Positions 1 to 12,585 of a DNA stretch of 64,000 nt are shown here, in pieces (within the stretch, counting starts at the first letter, position 1; each line of letters opens with the position of its first letter). This stretch comes from Pterois miles (lineage: Eukaryota; Chordata; Actinopteri; Perciformes; Scorpaenidae): the NCBI GenBank assembly GCA_947000775.1, contig CAMQGK010000048.1, forward strand, positions 2,996,501 to 3,060,500, given 5' to 3'. The translations under genes and the position numbers were made by a program. A model generated the notes under the pieces. The model had not been told where the DNA came from. It ran no database searches and was given only the letters and a program-made list of their open reading frames with translations.

Positions 1-1191
1 ATTACATTTACTCTGAACCATATAATAATGTGATTTGTATTACATTCCATTCACGTGTTTTATTCTGTTTCTCAAATTTAAAACTTCTGTTTGCTAGAAT
101 TGGACGAACAATTTAAATCAATGGGTACCAGCAAAAGAACAAATTGTAGACACAAATAAAAATAAGAGGAAATTTGAATTTGAATGTGTGAAAATTGAAT
201 GTCATTAGACTGAAGACTTCAGCCAGTCAGCTCCACTGGATGACCACGACTGTATGAGTTTTTTGTGTTGGCCACCTGCAATCCTGTTTTGATTCTTATC
301 TACTCATTAAGATGTTATGAACACCTCAAGGTCTTTATGTCCACAGCAGCAATACAAATATGTTCACACAACCCCGCTTATTCATCAGTAACACCTGAGG
401 AAGGCTTTGTTTTCTCCTTATATCACACACTATCTGATTGTGTATCTACATGTAAATGTGAATGCAGTTATGTGGAACAAGGCTTAACAGAAGTGAGAAC
501 AGAGTGAGTCTGTGGTGCAGATCGAAGTGGTGTTTTATAGCACACATTGTCTCACGTATACCGATGAAGAGGACAGAAGAGAGGGAGTTTCTCTGTGTAG
601 CTGATCTCTCTGCAGCTTAGAGGAGCAGATTATTGCACTGAGAGAAGGAAGTAGCATTTATCAGAAACACAAGAGCCCCGTACTTTGCAAACAGATCTCC
701 TATGATTGTAGAGGTCACATGTCGTCACAGAATGACCAAAACCACCACCGGAGAAGACACTGATGTCCTCAGTGGAGCTGCGTTTAGAATTACAAGTGAC
801 AGGAAACACACCAACACTGACAAAACTAAATCATATAAATATATAATCATAATATCAAATGTTTCTGCAGGCATCTCTTGACCGGTTCCTCGGTAAATAT
901 CTACAGTTCTAACTGTAATCACTGCTGCCCTGCTGCCACCATACTGTGGTAAGTAATGCGACATGTTTCATTTTAACATTCAGACACAGGATGTTCCAGT
1001 GTATTTGAGGTCATAATTAGTGGTGTGAATGCATTTGCTTCCTTTTTTCTATCTCTGTTCCAAACCTTGTTCCTCTTTAGACGTCTAATTGCGGACAGGT
1101 CAGGCTTACAAGTATTAAACAGTCGCAGCTCCCTGTCTTGTTTTATTGATACAAAATGGTGGTCTGCTTTAGGCTGGTGGTAACACATTGA

Positions 1192-1193
<2 letters not shown>
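1..1193. other. No gene recognised
   Basis: AT-rich unique-looking sequence. The small open frames have no recognisable domains, and I see no convincing exon. Confidence 0.6.

Positions 1194-1276
<83 letters not shown>
1194..1276. repeat. (AT)n microsatellite
   Basis: About 41 uninterrupted TA dinucleotides. Confidence 0.97.
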
Positions 1277-1278
<2 letters not shown>

Positions 1279-1812
1279 CTCTATAACATATGCAGCAGTC
1301 GTTGGTTCATTTTAGTCTGTGCGTAAAGCAGCTACAAATAAGGAAACCTGCACTCAAACGACTCAACTGGCAGCTCTTAGGGGATATGAACTGGACAAAA
1401 AATGTTTCATCAAACTTTCAGTGCCAGTGAGATCCACTGGGAGTCCAGCAAAACATAAACACTGAGGGATGGTGAAAACTTACTGCAGACTGGGATGTTC
1501 GGCATTGCGGATATGTGTGTATGTCCTTCACATATCTTGAGAACCATTCGTCCAATTTACTTCACACTTTAATTGGTGGGGCCCCAAGGATGCTCAGTGT
1601 CAAAGTTGGTGCAATTTGGAGGCCAAACACATTCAATATTATTAGTCCCAAACATTAATATCAGTATTTACATCAAATATCCACTGTTGCAGGTTATAAT
1701 ATATGTTCAGACACTGAGATTTGATGAATGTAAATGTAGACGTTGACAAAAGGTCAGGATTAACTCTACTCCTCATCCACCTTAATGGATTGCAGAGGAT
1801 GATGCACTCGAT

Positions 1813-2673
1813 CAGGGGTTCTTAACCTTTCTGACCCTGAGGCCCATTTTTTTCAGTACAGAGTGGCCCAGGGCCCATTAAATATAATTTTAATATATAT
1901 TATTTATTATTATTAATTATATTATATCCATCCATCGTCAACCACTTATCCCGTTAGGGGTCGCGGGGGGGCTGGAGCCGATCCCAGCTGGCATTGGGCG
2001 AAGGCGGGGTTCACCCTGGACAGGTCTCCAGTCCATCACAGGGCACATAGAGACAGACAACATATAGACAGACAACCATTCACGCTCACATCTACACCTA
2101 CGGGCAATTTAGAGTAATCAATTAACCTAAACAGCATGTCTTTGGATGGTGGGAGGAAGCCGGAGTACCCGGAGAAAACCCACGCTTACACGGGGAGAAC
2201 ATGCAAACTCCACACAGAAGAGTCCCAAGCTGGAATCGAACCTGCGACCCTCTTGCTGTGAGGCGACAGCGCTAACCACTACACCACCGTGCAGCCCGAT
2301 TATGTTATATTATATATATTATTTAATATGTATTATTTAATATATATACACTGTATAGGTTTATAATTATCTCACTCTTGGTTTGATTTGTATTCAATTC
2401 AATTCAATAAACCGGGGGTCGTCTTCATTTTTTCGTTTTAAATATTTCTCCATCTTGTTTGTTTACAGCTAGCTGAGTGTCTTCTTCTCCTTATTTATGG
2501 AGCTGGTTAAAGTAACAACTGACTGATGCATTAGCGCCACTACATGGTCGGGAGTTGTTATTGCGTCCCGCGGCCCTCGCAGCCCACACGTACAAAACAG
2601 ATTTTTTTTGCGGCCCACTAGGTTGCGCTCGGGGCCCAAGTTTGGGCCGCGGCCCTATGGTTAAGAATCACTG
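1813..2673. mobile_element. hAT-type non-autonomous DNA transposon with target-site duplication
   Basis: The left end CAGGGGTTCTTAACC and the inverted right end CAGTGATTCTTAACC form terminal inverted repeats of the hAT (Charlie-like) form. Both ends continue with related 'aggcccat / gcggccca' sequence. The 8-bp flanks cactcgat (1805-1812) and cactagat (2674-2681) match at 7 of 8 bases, as expected for a hAT target duplication. No transposase frame is present. A second repeat (1921-2300) is nested inside. Confidence 0.8.
1921..2300 (-). mobile_element. High-copy teleost interspersed repeat nested in the hAT element
   Basis: It starts with atccatccatcg and contains 'ctggagccgatcccagctgg', 'caggtctccagtccatcac', 'gagaacatgcaaactccaca' and 'gctaaccactacaccaccg'. 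I know this set of motifs as one of the most abundant interspersed repeats of teleost genomes. The (GGAT)n-like end suggests a retroelement 3' tail on the minus strand; the exact class is not assigned. A deleted copy lies at 48527-48650. Confidence 0.75.
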
Positions 2674-2824
2674 CACTAGATAACACCCCATCTCACCACA
2701 GGATTTCAATATGTAACGTTGATTCTATGTCAGGCATCTCCCGCCAACAGGACTTCATAGGTTCAGTGGGGACAATCCCAGTAGCTCAACTCAACTGTGT
2801 CACTGACCGGAAAACACAGTGTTC

Positions 2825-3260
2825 AGGAATTGCTTGACATTTTGAGAAATGCCCTTATTTGCCTTCCTTAAAGTTACATGAGAATATTTACACCATTTTC
2901 ATGTTTGTATGTATGCTGCAGATACTAAGCTGACCGTAAAAACTCAGGGAGAGATAGCTAGTCATGATCTGTCTAAAGGCAAGAAAATCCAACAACCAGC
3001 AATCCTAAAGATCACTAACAAGCGTATCACATCTCATCAGTACGACAGAGAGTTTCAGCCCGTAACTCCCAGAAACACCACATCGTTTCTACAGGCTAGG
3101 CTAGCTGTTTCTCCCTGCTTTAACAATTCATGCTAAATTGGCTCTAGCTTCATATTTCGCGTACAGACATGAGAGTGGCATCAATCTTGTCATCTCAACT
3201 CGCGGGAATTAAGGGAATTTCCCTAAATGTCAAATTTCACATTTCAGTTGAAAGCAAACA
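2825..3260. repeat. Two inverted fragments of a common teleost dispersed repeat
   Basis: 2825-2880 (plus) resembles the start of the family seen again at 3735, with 'gagaaatgcccttatttgcc'. 3050-3240 is in inverse orientation, with 'ctagctgtttctccctgctt', 'gctctagcttcatatttcgc' and 'cagacatgagagtggcatca'. Recognition rests on memory of the family and on the other copies in this window. Confidence 0.5.
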
Positions 3261-3734
3261 ATGACAATATGCCTGTATGATTTTGCTGAGCATTATATCA
3301 CAGCAAAGTCGACCGTTGACCTTTTGTAGGTCATCATTTTATCCTACTCGATCCTACTAGATATCATGTTCACGAGAGTGGGACAGATGCATGGACAGAA
3401 AACCCAAAAACACAAAGCCTGCAGCCGTGGCTGTTGCTGGCGTGGGGATATGAAAGCTGAATCTATGAGAAATTGCTAAAACTTTGACGATGCTGACAGT
3501 TTCAGTTCTGTGCCTGCTTCTCCTCAGTGTGACCTGTGTGTTACTGTCCAGACCACGTGGTCCCTAAAAATAGACAATAGACATAGTACTTTTAACATGA
3601 TTTTTGTGCTTTGCTCCATGCAACCAGTCTGTGGACTCAGTTTGAACAGTTTAGTTTGTTTGTTGAAGGAACACAACAACATGGATATGGCTAAAGATGT
3701 CAAATGTGGAAATCTGACACTTAAAGGAATAACC

Positions 3735-3925
3735 TTTTGGGAAATACACTTTTCACATTCTTTCAGAGAGTTGGGTGAGAAGATTGATGGCTACAGCCAG
3801 GAGTTGGGTACATTAGCTTAGCACAAAGACTGCTAGAGGGGGAAACAGCTGGCTTATCTGTGCGCAAAGTTAACAAAATCCACTTAGCAGCACCTCTGAA
3901 GTTCACTATTGAACACACTTAAGTG
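3735..3925 (+). repeat. Copy of the same dispersed repeat, plus orientation
   Basis: Contains 'ttttgggaaatacactttt', 'gagaagattgatggctac', 'ttagcttagcacaaagact', 'gggggaaacagctggctta' and 'gcagcacctctgaagttcac', in the family order. Confidence 0.55.
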
Positions 3926-4062
3926 ACAGTGGCTTGCTGGAGTCTGATTATTGCCTGGCAACCTAATGGTGACTACAGCACGAAACATGTTAATGCTCAT
4001 CGAACACTCGGGAAGAAAGTATATAAGCTTATTTCCCAAAATGCTGAACTATTGCTCCAGTG

Positions 4063-4260
4063 TAGATCCAGTGTGTAGGATTTAGTGGTATCTCATGGTG
4101 AGGTTGCAGAGTGCAACCAACTGAACACCCCTCCGCTCACCCCTCCCCTCCCAGGCACGTTGGAGAGCTACGGTGGCCTTCAGGTGATGGAGAAATGTGA
4201 AAGTCTCTCTCTAGAGCCAGAGTTTGGTTTGTCCTTTCTGAGACTTGCTAAGGTAAGGTG
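4063..4260 (+). mobile_element. Fragment of a high-copy non-autonomous element
   Basis: Contains 'gtgtaggatttagtggtatc', 'gtgaggttgcagagtgcaac', 'ggagagctacggtggccttc' and 'agagccagagtttggtttg', in an order I recognise from a very common percomorph repeat. A second copy, inverted and split by a SINE, is at 49150-49710. Confidence 0.6.
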
Positions 4261-4629
4261 TGCGGCCACAAGTGGTAATTTTGCCTTCATTTCCAGATTC
4301 TTTTGTGCGAGCTGCCTTAAAGACACTGTTGTGTTTTTCTGTCACATGGCAGAATTGCATATAACAGGAGCAAGTTGAAAAGAGTAATAAAGTCAGCAAA
4401 CATTATGACAATTGCACAGCATCTATCTAAAGTCTGCTAACATTAGCCACCATAAGACAACTTTTCATTTGAAAGAGGAAGAATTTTTCTTTCCTCCCTC
4501 TAAAGTTACATAGATTTAAAATGGCCGCTGTCCTACTCAGGAGCGCTGGTAATGTACTTCTAGCACTTCTAGTCAACCACACTGAAAACAGGGCAAATCA
4601 CCACAGCACCTTTTTTAGAACAGCAGTGT

Positions 4630-4669
4630 TGGGTTAACTGTCACTATTATCAAAGTGACAGTTAACCCA
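4630..4669. repeat. Perfect 16-bp inverted repeat with 8-nt loop
   Basis: Arms tgggttaactgtcact (4630-4645) and agtgacagttaaccca (4654-4669) are exactly complementary. No T-tract or gene context makes it a terminator. Confidence 0.9.
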
Positions 4670-5375
4670 TTTAACTAATTTATTTTGATAATATAGAGTT
4701 TTGAGGATCTATAACAGGAGGAAAACATGTTGAGCTGTGGTGGAAACTTGATCACAACCTAAAATATGCAAACTATACAGCATTTACATCAGGACCGTTA
4801 AGAATGTAGCCGTAACAGTATATCTTAAATACATCTCCAAAACACTAATAAAAATATAATGCTGCTGAGCTGTCTCTTCTATCATGGTGTAACGCTAAGG
4901 TTAGCATTCATAAAGGCCCAGTTCATAATAATCAAATGATATCATACCATGCAAATACTGTTAGTACCACTGCAAAGCCATACATCTACAATATGAGGCA
5001 CATTCAGCTTTCATGATATGTGGACAACAAGTGTGCATGGATACTTTGTTAATTTGAGCACAAACACACACTTCAACATTACTTAACTATATCCTAGTTA
5101 TAAAAGGTGCATCCCCCGTCCATCGGCACCCTGTACCTGTAGCAGTCAGCAGGTACCAGCCAGGAGTATTATCCTATCACCAAACTAGTTTAAAACAAGA
5201 CAGCCAAGACTCTCTCAACAGACAGAGGACAGGAATAATTCAGGTGTAATCTGTTATTTTTATTACATAAATTAATAGCAATTTTTGTGGGCTGTGAAAG
5301 GCTGCCAGGCTGTTTGGGACTGCCTCAGGCCATAACAACATCAGCTGCCAGCCTGGCATCCAACCAACAGGACAT

Positions 5376-5415
<40 letters not shown>

Positions 5416-6754
5416 CAGAAAATCTCTCAGCCCCCAGGTTCTCCTTCTCACTATGTTATTAAGTAACTTAGCAACAGGAAAAGACAGACGGCTGGACTGC
5501 AGGGTGTCTCCTGCTCAGCATGCTCAGGTGTTTTACTATCTACTACATGTGCTGACGGGATTACAGTGGACTTCACAGACAGTCCTACTGGACTGACTCT
5601 GACCTCCGCCATCATTTCTATGTCTATATGCTTCTGTATGTTTGCTGTTACCACCACCAAGATCCAGCTTACTTGACAGATGTCAAGTAATATACATACA
5701 GATATAATCAATCCATATATACTTTTTGACACGAGTATAACTATTTCATACACTTTATACACGATCTGAGTAAATTTTCTATATGTAGTGTATCATGGTA
5801 TATGCAGGAGTGTATTGCATGTGGGAAAAAAGGAAAAAAACATATGCCAAACATAATGTGGGTGGTATGAAATCTATGATCAGGTAAAATCAGAGCTAAA
5901 ACAATGAAGCAGTCAACAGAAAATTATTCTGCAACCTCTTTGATAACTGATTTGTCATTGATATCAATCATCAAGCAAATTTGCCCCAGAGGATCTGGCT
6001 CCAGCTTCTCAAAGTGAGGATTTTCTCCTTGGGCCACCTTGGGCCTCTGGAAATGTTATGGGTGCATTTTATAGACCAAACAATTGATTGAGAAAATAAT
6101 CAACAGATGAATCCATATTGCAATTAATGATTGACTTGCTGCCCTGAGCAGAACACTTTGACTTACAGTTTGTTAATTATCTTTTTGTTGTACATATTAG
6201 ACCATACGCTGTATTATTCTCAGAGTTTTGCTCTTCATAAAGGAAGTTGCTTTTGTCTCTAAAAATAATAAAATTCAGCTTTTTTGTCAAAGCAAAACAC
6301 ATTCAAGCAGCCAGCCATGGAGGTTATGTCATTTGAAAATTTGGGCTTACGATAACCCTTTACTTTCCAGATTATAACACTGGGAAAAACAGCCTAATGT
6401 GGCTGCTGCACTACTAATGCAAGACAGATGCTGGATGGGGAATTTCACAATGGTCACCAGTATGATGTAAGACTGGCATTTCTGCAATGTACATAACAGG
6501 CACAAAGAGGGTCTCTGTGAGATCCCCCTGGGATTAAAGCAATTCTCTTTAAGGGATGCACTAACACAAACACGTCTTCATACACTAGGATGTATATGTA
6601 CACTGTATCTGCTGTATTTTCTGTATTTTGGGGGCTGTCTATAAATTTAATATTGAACATCTAAAATGAAAGTTAATGGACACTGGAAGCAACACAGAAC
6701 AGAAACTACTGTCTAGTTTCTGGTTTAGTCTAGATGGACAGTCTATAAATAACT

Positions 6755-6762
<8 letters not shown>
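4670..6762. other. No gene recognised; short (GAAA)n at 5376-5415
   Basis: AT-rich sequence without convincing exons. The only clear structure is about ten GAAA units at 5376-5415. Confidence 0.6.

Positions 6763-6852
<90 letters not shown>
6763..6852. repeat. Compound microsatellite (TC)n-(CA)n
   Basis: An uninterrupted TC run to about 6808 passes directly into an uninterrupted CA run to 6852, preceded by nine Cs. Confidence 0.97.
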
Positions 6853-6853
<1 letters not shown>

Positions 6854-7284
6854 CTTTACAAAACCCCAAATTAATTTTGAGGGAAATACTTCAGACTCCT
6901 CAAATCACAGAAAGTATAATAAAGTGGTGACAGCGCTGTAATAAACCATTCCTCTACATGTTATTTCTCTGTTATAGGTGGTTGTTTCAGCTCAAAGACA
7001 CTGAAGTTCCTCTTTTTGAAAGTGAGCATCCTTGTGTTAAAACTTTCTCATTTTTCCGAGACATTAACTTCATAGCCTTCATTTGTTCTTCTGGCATCTC
7101 TCAGACTGGAGCTGCGCTCTTTCCACACAAGCCAACACAGATCAAGAGGGAACTTACCACGATTCAACCAATCACTCCGTCTGGTATTTCTGCCGTCGTT
7201 CACGCTCTTCTAGACTCGGATAACCGTGTAAAGAATAGTCCTCATTTCATTTTCGGAGGGTCCATCCCTCTACAGTACTAGTTT

Positions 7285-7525
7285 TCTGTGGGCTGGGCTG
7301 GGGATGCGGGCGGGCGGCGGAGCGCAGCGCACTGCTGTACGAGGAAGTTTGAGCTGTGAACTGAGTTGGAGAAAAGAGGAACAAGCTCTCACCCTCCGTC
7401 TCACTGAGTGGCCGAAACAGCCGGCTGTCGCCTCTTTTCAGCTGCTGGCGGCTCTCTGATGGAAGGAGAGAGGAAGCTGCCCTGTGCGTCAAAACGCAGA
7501 ATAAGAGAAGAACTTTAAACGGGAG
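7285..7525. promoter_or_regulatory. GC-rich, CpG-bearing segment; candidate promoter or first exon
   Basis: The sequence around 7300-7345 (gcgggcgggcggcggagcg) is much richer in G+C and CpG than its surroundings. On the plus strand the segment ends at 7525 in AAACGGGAG|GTAACC, a plausible splice donor, with a short ATG frame (MEGERKLPCASKRRIREEL, stop) just before it. No downstream exon can be joined with confidence. Confidence 0.3.
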
Positions 7526-8467
7526 GTAACCTCAAGTTACTGAGCTGCCTTCAAAACACACTGTATATTGTCAGTTTCTTTTTAATAGATGAAAATCGTT
7601 GTCTGGGGGTCATAGATCACCCACTTGTTTTGCCAATAGGTCTACTGTATATCATCTAATATATAATATAGAATAAATGTAATGGTGGCGTCTGGCTCGT
7701 GTTTCTGCTGCTATCATACTGGATGTTGAAGTGGATGGATGGATAGAGAAGAATGGATTAAATGGATGACTGCCATGGATGGGAAGACAGATGTGAGGGA
7801 CATATTTGCATGGTGTGCAGGACAGCGCTCACGCGCATTAAAATGAGTCCGGCAGCTATCGTGCTCGGCGCATCCTCTGGGCGGAGGCAGGTGGGCAGCA
7901 GAGGGAGGGCGTGGGCGGTTCAGCCCCACGGCCACAACAGCAGTTTGGTAATAACACGCCAGAGAAAGCTCCCGCCTCTTCAACCGTAATCCTTAATCAA
8001 CAGACAGGATTAGAAAGCGAGCTCCCTCTGAAACCCAGACTGTAGTGATGGAGAAAGGGACGGAGGCCCGCAGGAAGAGGACGATAAAAATGAAACGCAA
8101 AACGGTAAAATGTAAGAGTTTAGAAAGTGATGAGGGCCAATAGAGGATAAAAAGTCTCAGCATGAGGGAGAAAGATAAAGAATCTGTGTTTAGCAGCTGC
8201 TCACAGCTGCAGATGAAGTGCTGCTGTCGTTACTGACATACAGGCTTCAGACGCACAGAGCCACAAGCTCTTTATAACCAAACTTTAGGGGGAACTGAGT
8301 TCCTCATTTAGCAGGCGGAAGATCCACAGATAGCCTCGTTATTACTCAGGGAATTACAGCACATTTGGCTGACAGACGACACACTGCCAGCTGTCCCAGC
8401 AAACGTGTGCAGGCTCAATATCTCAATGTTTGACCAGGACCAGGACCCCCCGTGGTTGTGGACGTGA
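7526..8467. other. No supported gene; moderately GC-rich, one weak exon-like segment
   Basis: At 8048-8104 a plus-strand ATG frame reads MEKGTEARRKRTIKMKRKT and then ACG|GTAAAA, which could be a splice donor. Nothing else supports it. Segment 7850-7990 is again G+C-rich. Confidence 0.3.
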
Positions 8468-8843
8468 AAGAAGAAGAAGAAGAAGATATTCCTTTATTCG
8501 TCCCACAATGGGGAAATTCCATTTTTACACTCTCACACTTTTTTTTTTTTTTTTTTTTTACTTATACACGGTACATGCAGACCCAAGACATACACATGCA
8601 CAAACAGGACCCATATACATGCATCAATGGAGAGATGTCAGAGTGAGGGGGCTGCTCCTGACAAGCGCCCCGAGCAGTTGGGGGTTTGGTGCCTTGCTCA
8701 GGGGCACCTCGGCAGTGCCCAAGAGGTAAACTGGCACCTCTCCAGCTACCAGTTCACACTCAGTTCTTGGTCATGTCGGGACTTGAACCGGTGACCCTCC
8801 GATTCCCAAGCCAACTCCCTACAGACTGAGCTACTGCCGCCCC
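8468..8843 (-). mobile_element. tRNA-derived SINE, copy 1
   Basis: Read on the minus strand, it begins GGGGCGGCAGTAGCTCAGTC, with A-box-like TAGCTCAGTCTG and B-box-like GGTTCAAGTCC. This marks an internal RNA polymerase III promoter derived from a tRNA gene. A unique body follows, then a tail with GAATTTCCCCATTGTGGGAC, AATAAAGG and a (TTC)n end. A T17-like run interrupts the tail. It sits just outside the left edge of the 63-67 bp array. Confidence 0.88.
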
Positions 8844-8899
8844 AAAAGAAAGAAAGAAAGAAAGAAAAGCTATATATCTGGACATCTAGCTGCTTTGTC

Positions 8900-11800
8900 T
8901 CAGCCGGCTTTAGTTTACTACTAAGATACATGACAAACTAACCTAAACAATCAGACTACAGAGTCTACTGCCAGCTTTAGTTTACTACTGAGATACATGA
9001 CAAACTAACCTAAACAATCAGACTACAGAGTCTACTGCCAGCTTTAGTTTACTACTGAGATACATGACAAACTAACCTAAACAGACTACAGAGTCTACTG
9101 CCAGCTTTAGTTTACTACTAAGATACATGACAAACTAACCTAAACAATCAGACTACAGAGTCTACTGCCAGCTTTAGTTTACTACTGAGATACATGACAA
9201 ACTAACCTAAACAATCAGACTACAGAGTCTACTGCCAGCTTTAGTTTACTACTAAGATACATGACAAACTAACCTAACAGTCAGACTACAGAGTCTACTG
9301 CCAGCTTTAGTTTACTACTGAGATACATGACAAACTAACCTAAATCAGACTACAGAGTCTACTGCCAGCTTTAGTTTACTACTGAGATACATGACAAACT
9401 AACCTAACAGTCAGACTACAGAGCCTACTGCCAGCTTTAGTTTACTACTGAGATACATGACAAACTAACCTAAACAGTCAGACTACAGAGCCTACTGCCA
9501 GCTTTAGTTTACTACTGAGATACATGACAAACTAACCTAACAGTCAGACTACAGAGTCTACTGCCAGCTTTAGTTTACTACTAAGATACATGACAAACTA
9601 ACCTAACAGTCAGACTACAGGGTCTACTGCCAGCTTTAGTTTACTACTGAGATACATGACAAACTAACCTAAACAGACTACAGAGCCTACTGCCAGCTTT
9701 AGCTTACTACTAAGATACATGACAAACTAACCTAACAGTCAGACTACAGAGTCTACTGCCAGCTTTAGTTTACTACTAAGATACATGACAAACTAACCTA
9801 ACAGTCAGACTACAGGGTCTACTGCCAGCTTTAGTTTACTACTGAGATACATGATAAACTAACCTAAACAGACTACAGAGTCTACTGCCAGCTTTAGTTT
9901 ACTACTAAGATACATGACAAACTAACCTAAACAGACTACAGAGTCTACTGCCAGCTTTAGTTTACTACGAAGATACATGACAAACTAACCTAAACAGACT
10001 ACAGAGTCTACTGCCAGCTTTAGTTTACTACTAAGGTACATGACAAACTAACCTAACAGTCAGACTACAGAGTCTACTGCCAGCTTTAGTTTACTACTAA
10101 GATACATGACAAACTAACCTAAACAGTCAGACTACAGAGCCTACTGCCAGCTTTAGTTTACAATTGAGATACATGACAAACTAACCTAACAGTCAGACTA
10201 CAGAGCCTACTGCCAGCTTTAGTTTACTACTAAGATACATGACAAACTAACCTAACAGTCAGACTACAGAGTCTACTGCCAGCTTTAGTTTACTACTAAG
10301 ATACATGACAAACTAACCTAACAGTCAGACTACAGAGTCTACTGCCAGCTTTAGTTTACTACTGAGATACATGACAAACTAACCTAACAGTCAGACTACA
10401 GAGTCTACTGCCAGCTTTAGTTTACTACTGAGATACATGACAAACTAACCTAACAGTCAGACTACAGAGCCTACTGCCAGCTTTAGTTTACTACTAAGAT
10501 ACATGACAATCTAACCTAAACAGACTACAGAGCCTACTGCCAGCTTTAGTTTACTACTAAGATACATGACAAACTAACCTAAACAGTCAGACTACAGAGC
10601 TTACTGCCAGCTTTAGTTTACAACTGAGATACATGACAAACTAACCTAACAGTCAGACTACAGAGCCTACTGCCAGCTTTAGTTTACTACTGAGATACAT
10701 GACAAACTAACCTAACAGTCAGACTACAGAGTCTACTGCCAGCTTTAGTTTACTACTGAGATACATGACAAACTAACCTAAACAGTCAGACTACAGAGCC
10801 TACTGCCAGCTTTAGCTTACTACTAAGATACATGACAAACTAACCTAACAGTCAGACTACAGAGTCTAATGCCAGCTTTAGTTTACTACTGAGATACATG
10901 ACAAACTAACCTAACAGTCAGACTACAGAGCCTACTGCCAGCTTTAGTTTACTACTGAGATACATGACAAACTAACCTAACAGTCAGACTACAGAGCCTA
11001 CTGCCAGCTTTAGCTTACTACTAAGATACATGACAAACTAACCTAACAGTCAGACTACAGAGTCTACTGCCAGCTTTAGTTTACTACTAAGATACATGAC
11101 AAACTAACCTAAACAGACTACAGAGTCTACTGCCAGCTTTAGTTTACTACTAAGATACATGACAAACTAACCTAAACAGACTACAGAGTCTACTGCCAGC
11201 TTTAGTTTACTACTAAGATACATGACAAACTAACCTAAATCAGACTACAGAGTCTACTGCCAGCTTTAGTTTACTACTGAGATACATGACAAACTAACCT
11301 AACAGTCAGACTACAGAGCCTACTGCCAGCTTTAGTTTACTACTGAGATACATGACAAACTAACCTAACAGTCAGACTACAGAGCCTACTGTCAGCTTCA
11401 GTTTACTACTAAGATACATGACAAACTAACCTAAACAGACTACAGAGCCTACTGCCAGCTTTAGTTTACTACTAAGATACATGACAAACTAACCTAAACA
11501 GTCAGAATACAGAGCTTACTGCCAGCTTTAGTTTACAACTGAGATACATGACAAACTAACCTAACAGTCAGACTACAGAGCCTACTGCCAGCTTTAGTTT
11601 ACGACTGAGATACATGACAAACTAACCTAACAGTCAGACTACAGAGTCTACTGCCAGCTTTAGTTTACTACTGAGATACATGACAAACTAACCTAACAGT
11701 CAGACTAAAGAGTCTACTGCCAGCTTTAGTTTACTACTGAGATAGAAGAAGAAGATCTACCTTTATTAGTCCCACAATGGGGAAATTCAATTTACACTCT

Positions 11801-12585
11801 GTTAAACTCATACATGGTACATGCAGACCTGAAACACACATACATGCATTAATGGAGAGACGTCAGAGTGAGGGGGCTGCTCCTGACAAGCGCCCAGAGC
11901 AGTTGGGGGTTTGGTGCCTTGCTCAGGGGCACCTCGGCAGTGCCCAAGAGGTAAACTGGCACCTCTCCAGCTACCAGTTCACACTCAGTTTTTGGTCCAT
12001 GTCGGGACTTGAACCGGTGACCCTCCGGTTCCCAAGCCAACTCCCTACAGACTGAGCTACTGCCGCCCCCAAAAAAAATACATGATACGAAAAGATACAT
12101 GACAAACTAACCTAAACAGACTACAGAGCCTACTGCCAGCTTTAGCTTACTACTAAGATACATGACAAACTAACCTAATAGTCAGACTACAGAGTCTACT
12201 GCCAGCTTTAGTTTACTTCTAAGATACATGACAAACTAACCTAACAGTCAGACTACAGAGTCTAATGCCAGCTTTAGTTTACTTCTAAGATACATGACAA
12301 ACTAACCTAAACAGTCAGACTACAGAGTCTACTGCCAGCTTTAGTTTACTACTGAGATACATGACAAACTAACCTAAACAGACTACAGAGCCTACTGCCA
12401 GCTTTAGTTTACTACTAAGATACATGACAAACTAACCTAAACAGTCAGACTACAGAGTCTACTGCCAGCTTTAGTTTACTACTGAGATACATGACAAACT
12501 AACCTAACAGTCAGACTACAGAGCCTACTGCCAGCTTTAGTTTACTACTAAGATACATGACAAACTAACCTAAACAGTCAGCTTC
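8900..12585. repeat. Tandem array, 63-67 bp unit, about 50 copies, split by a SINE
   Basis: The unit starts cagactacagagtctactgc, contains 'cagctttagtttactactga' and ends 'gatacatgacaaactaacct' plus a variable linker. The linker (aacagt, aaacagt, aaa, aaat, aaacaat) gives lengths of 63-67 bp. Recurrent variants are gag/aag before 'atacatg' and agtct/agcct. Every frame carries stops, so it is not coding. The array is interrupted at 11744-12070 by SINE copy 2. Confidence 0.97.
11744..12070 (-). mobile_element. tRNA-derived SINE, copy 2, inside the 63-67 bp array
   Basis: Same family as copy 1 and nearly identical across the tRNA head, A and B boxes. It interrupts the array unit at 'actgagata', and the array resumes at 'agatacatgacaaac' after an A-rich stretch. 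A short agata is repeated on both sides and may be a minimal target duplication. Confidence 0.9.

Noticed and set aside
6639..6930. Frames with Arg-Glu, Cys-Val or Thr-His repeats
   Set aside because: Translations of the (TC)n-(CA)n microsatellite.
8770..8843. A possible functional tRNA gene
   Set aside because: The A and B boxes are present, but the segment is the head of a dispersed SINE, with poor pairing in the anticodon stem and three near-identical copies in the window.
11849..12100. Minus-strand frames containing CRELAWEPEGHRFKSRHG in four places
   Set aside because: This is translation of the tRNA-like head of the SINE (A and B boxes), not protein.
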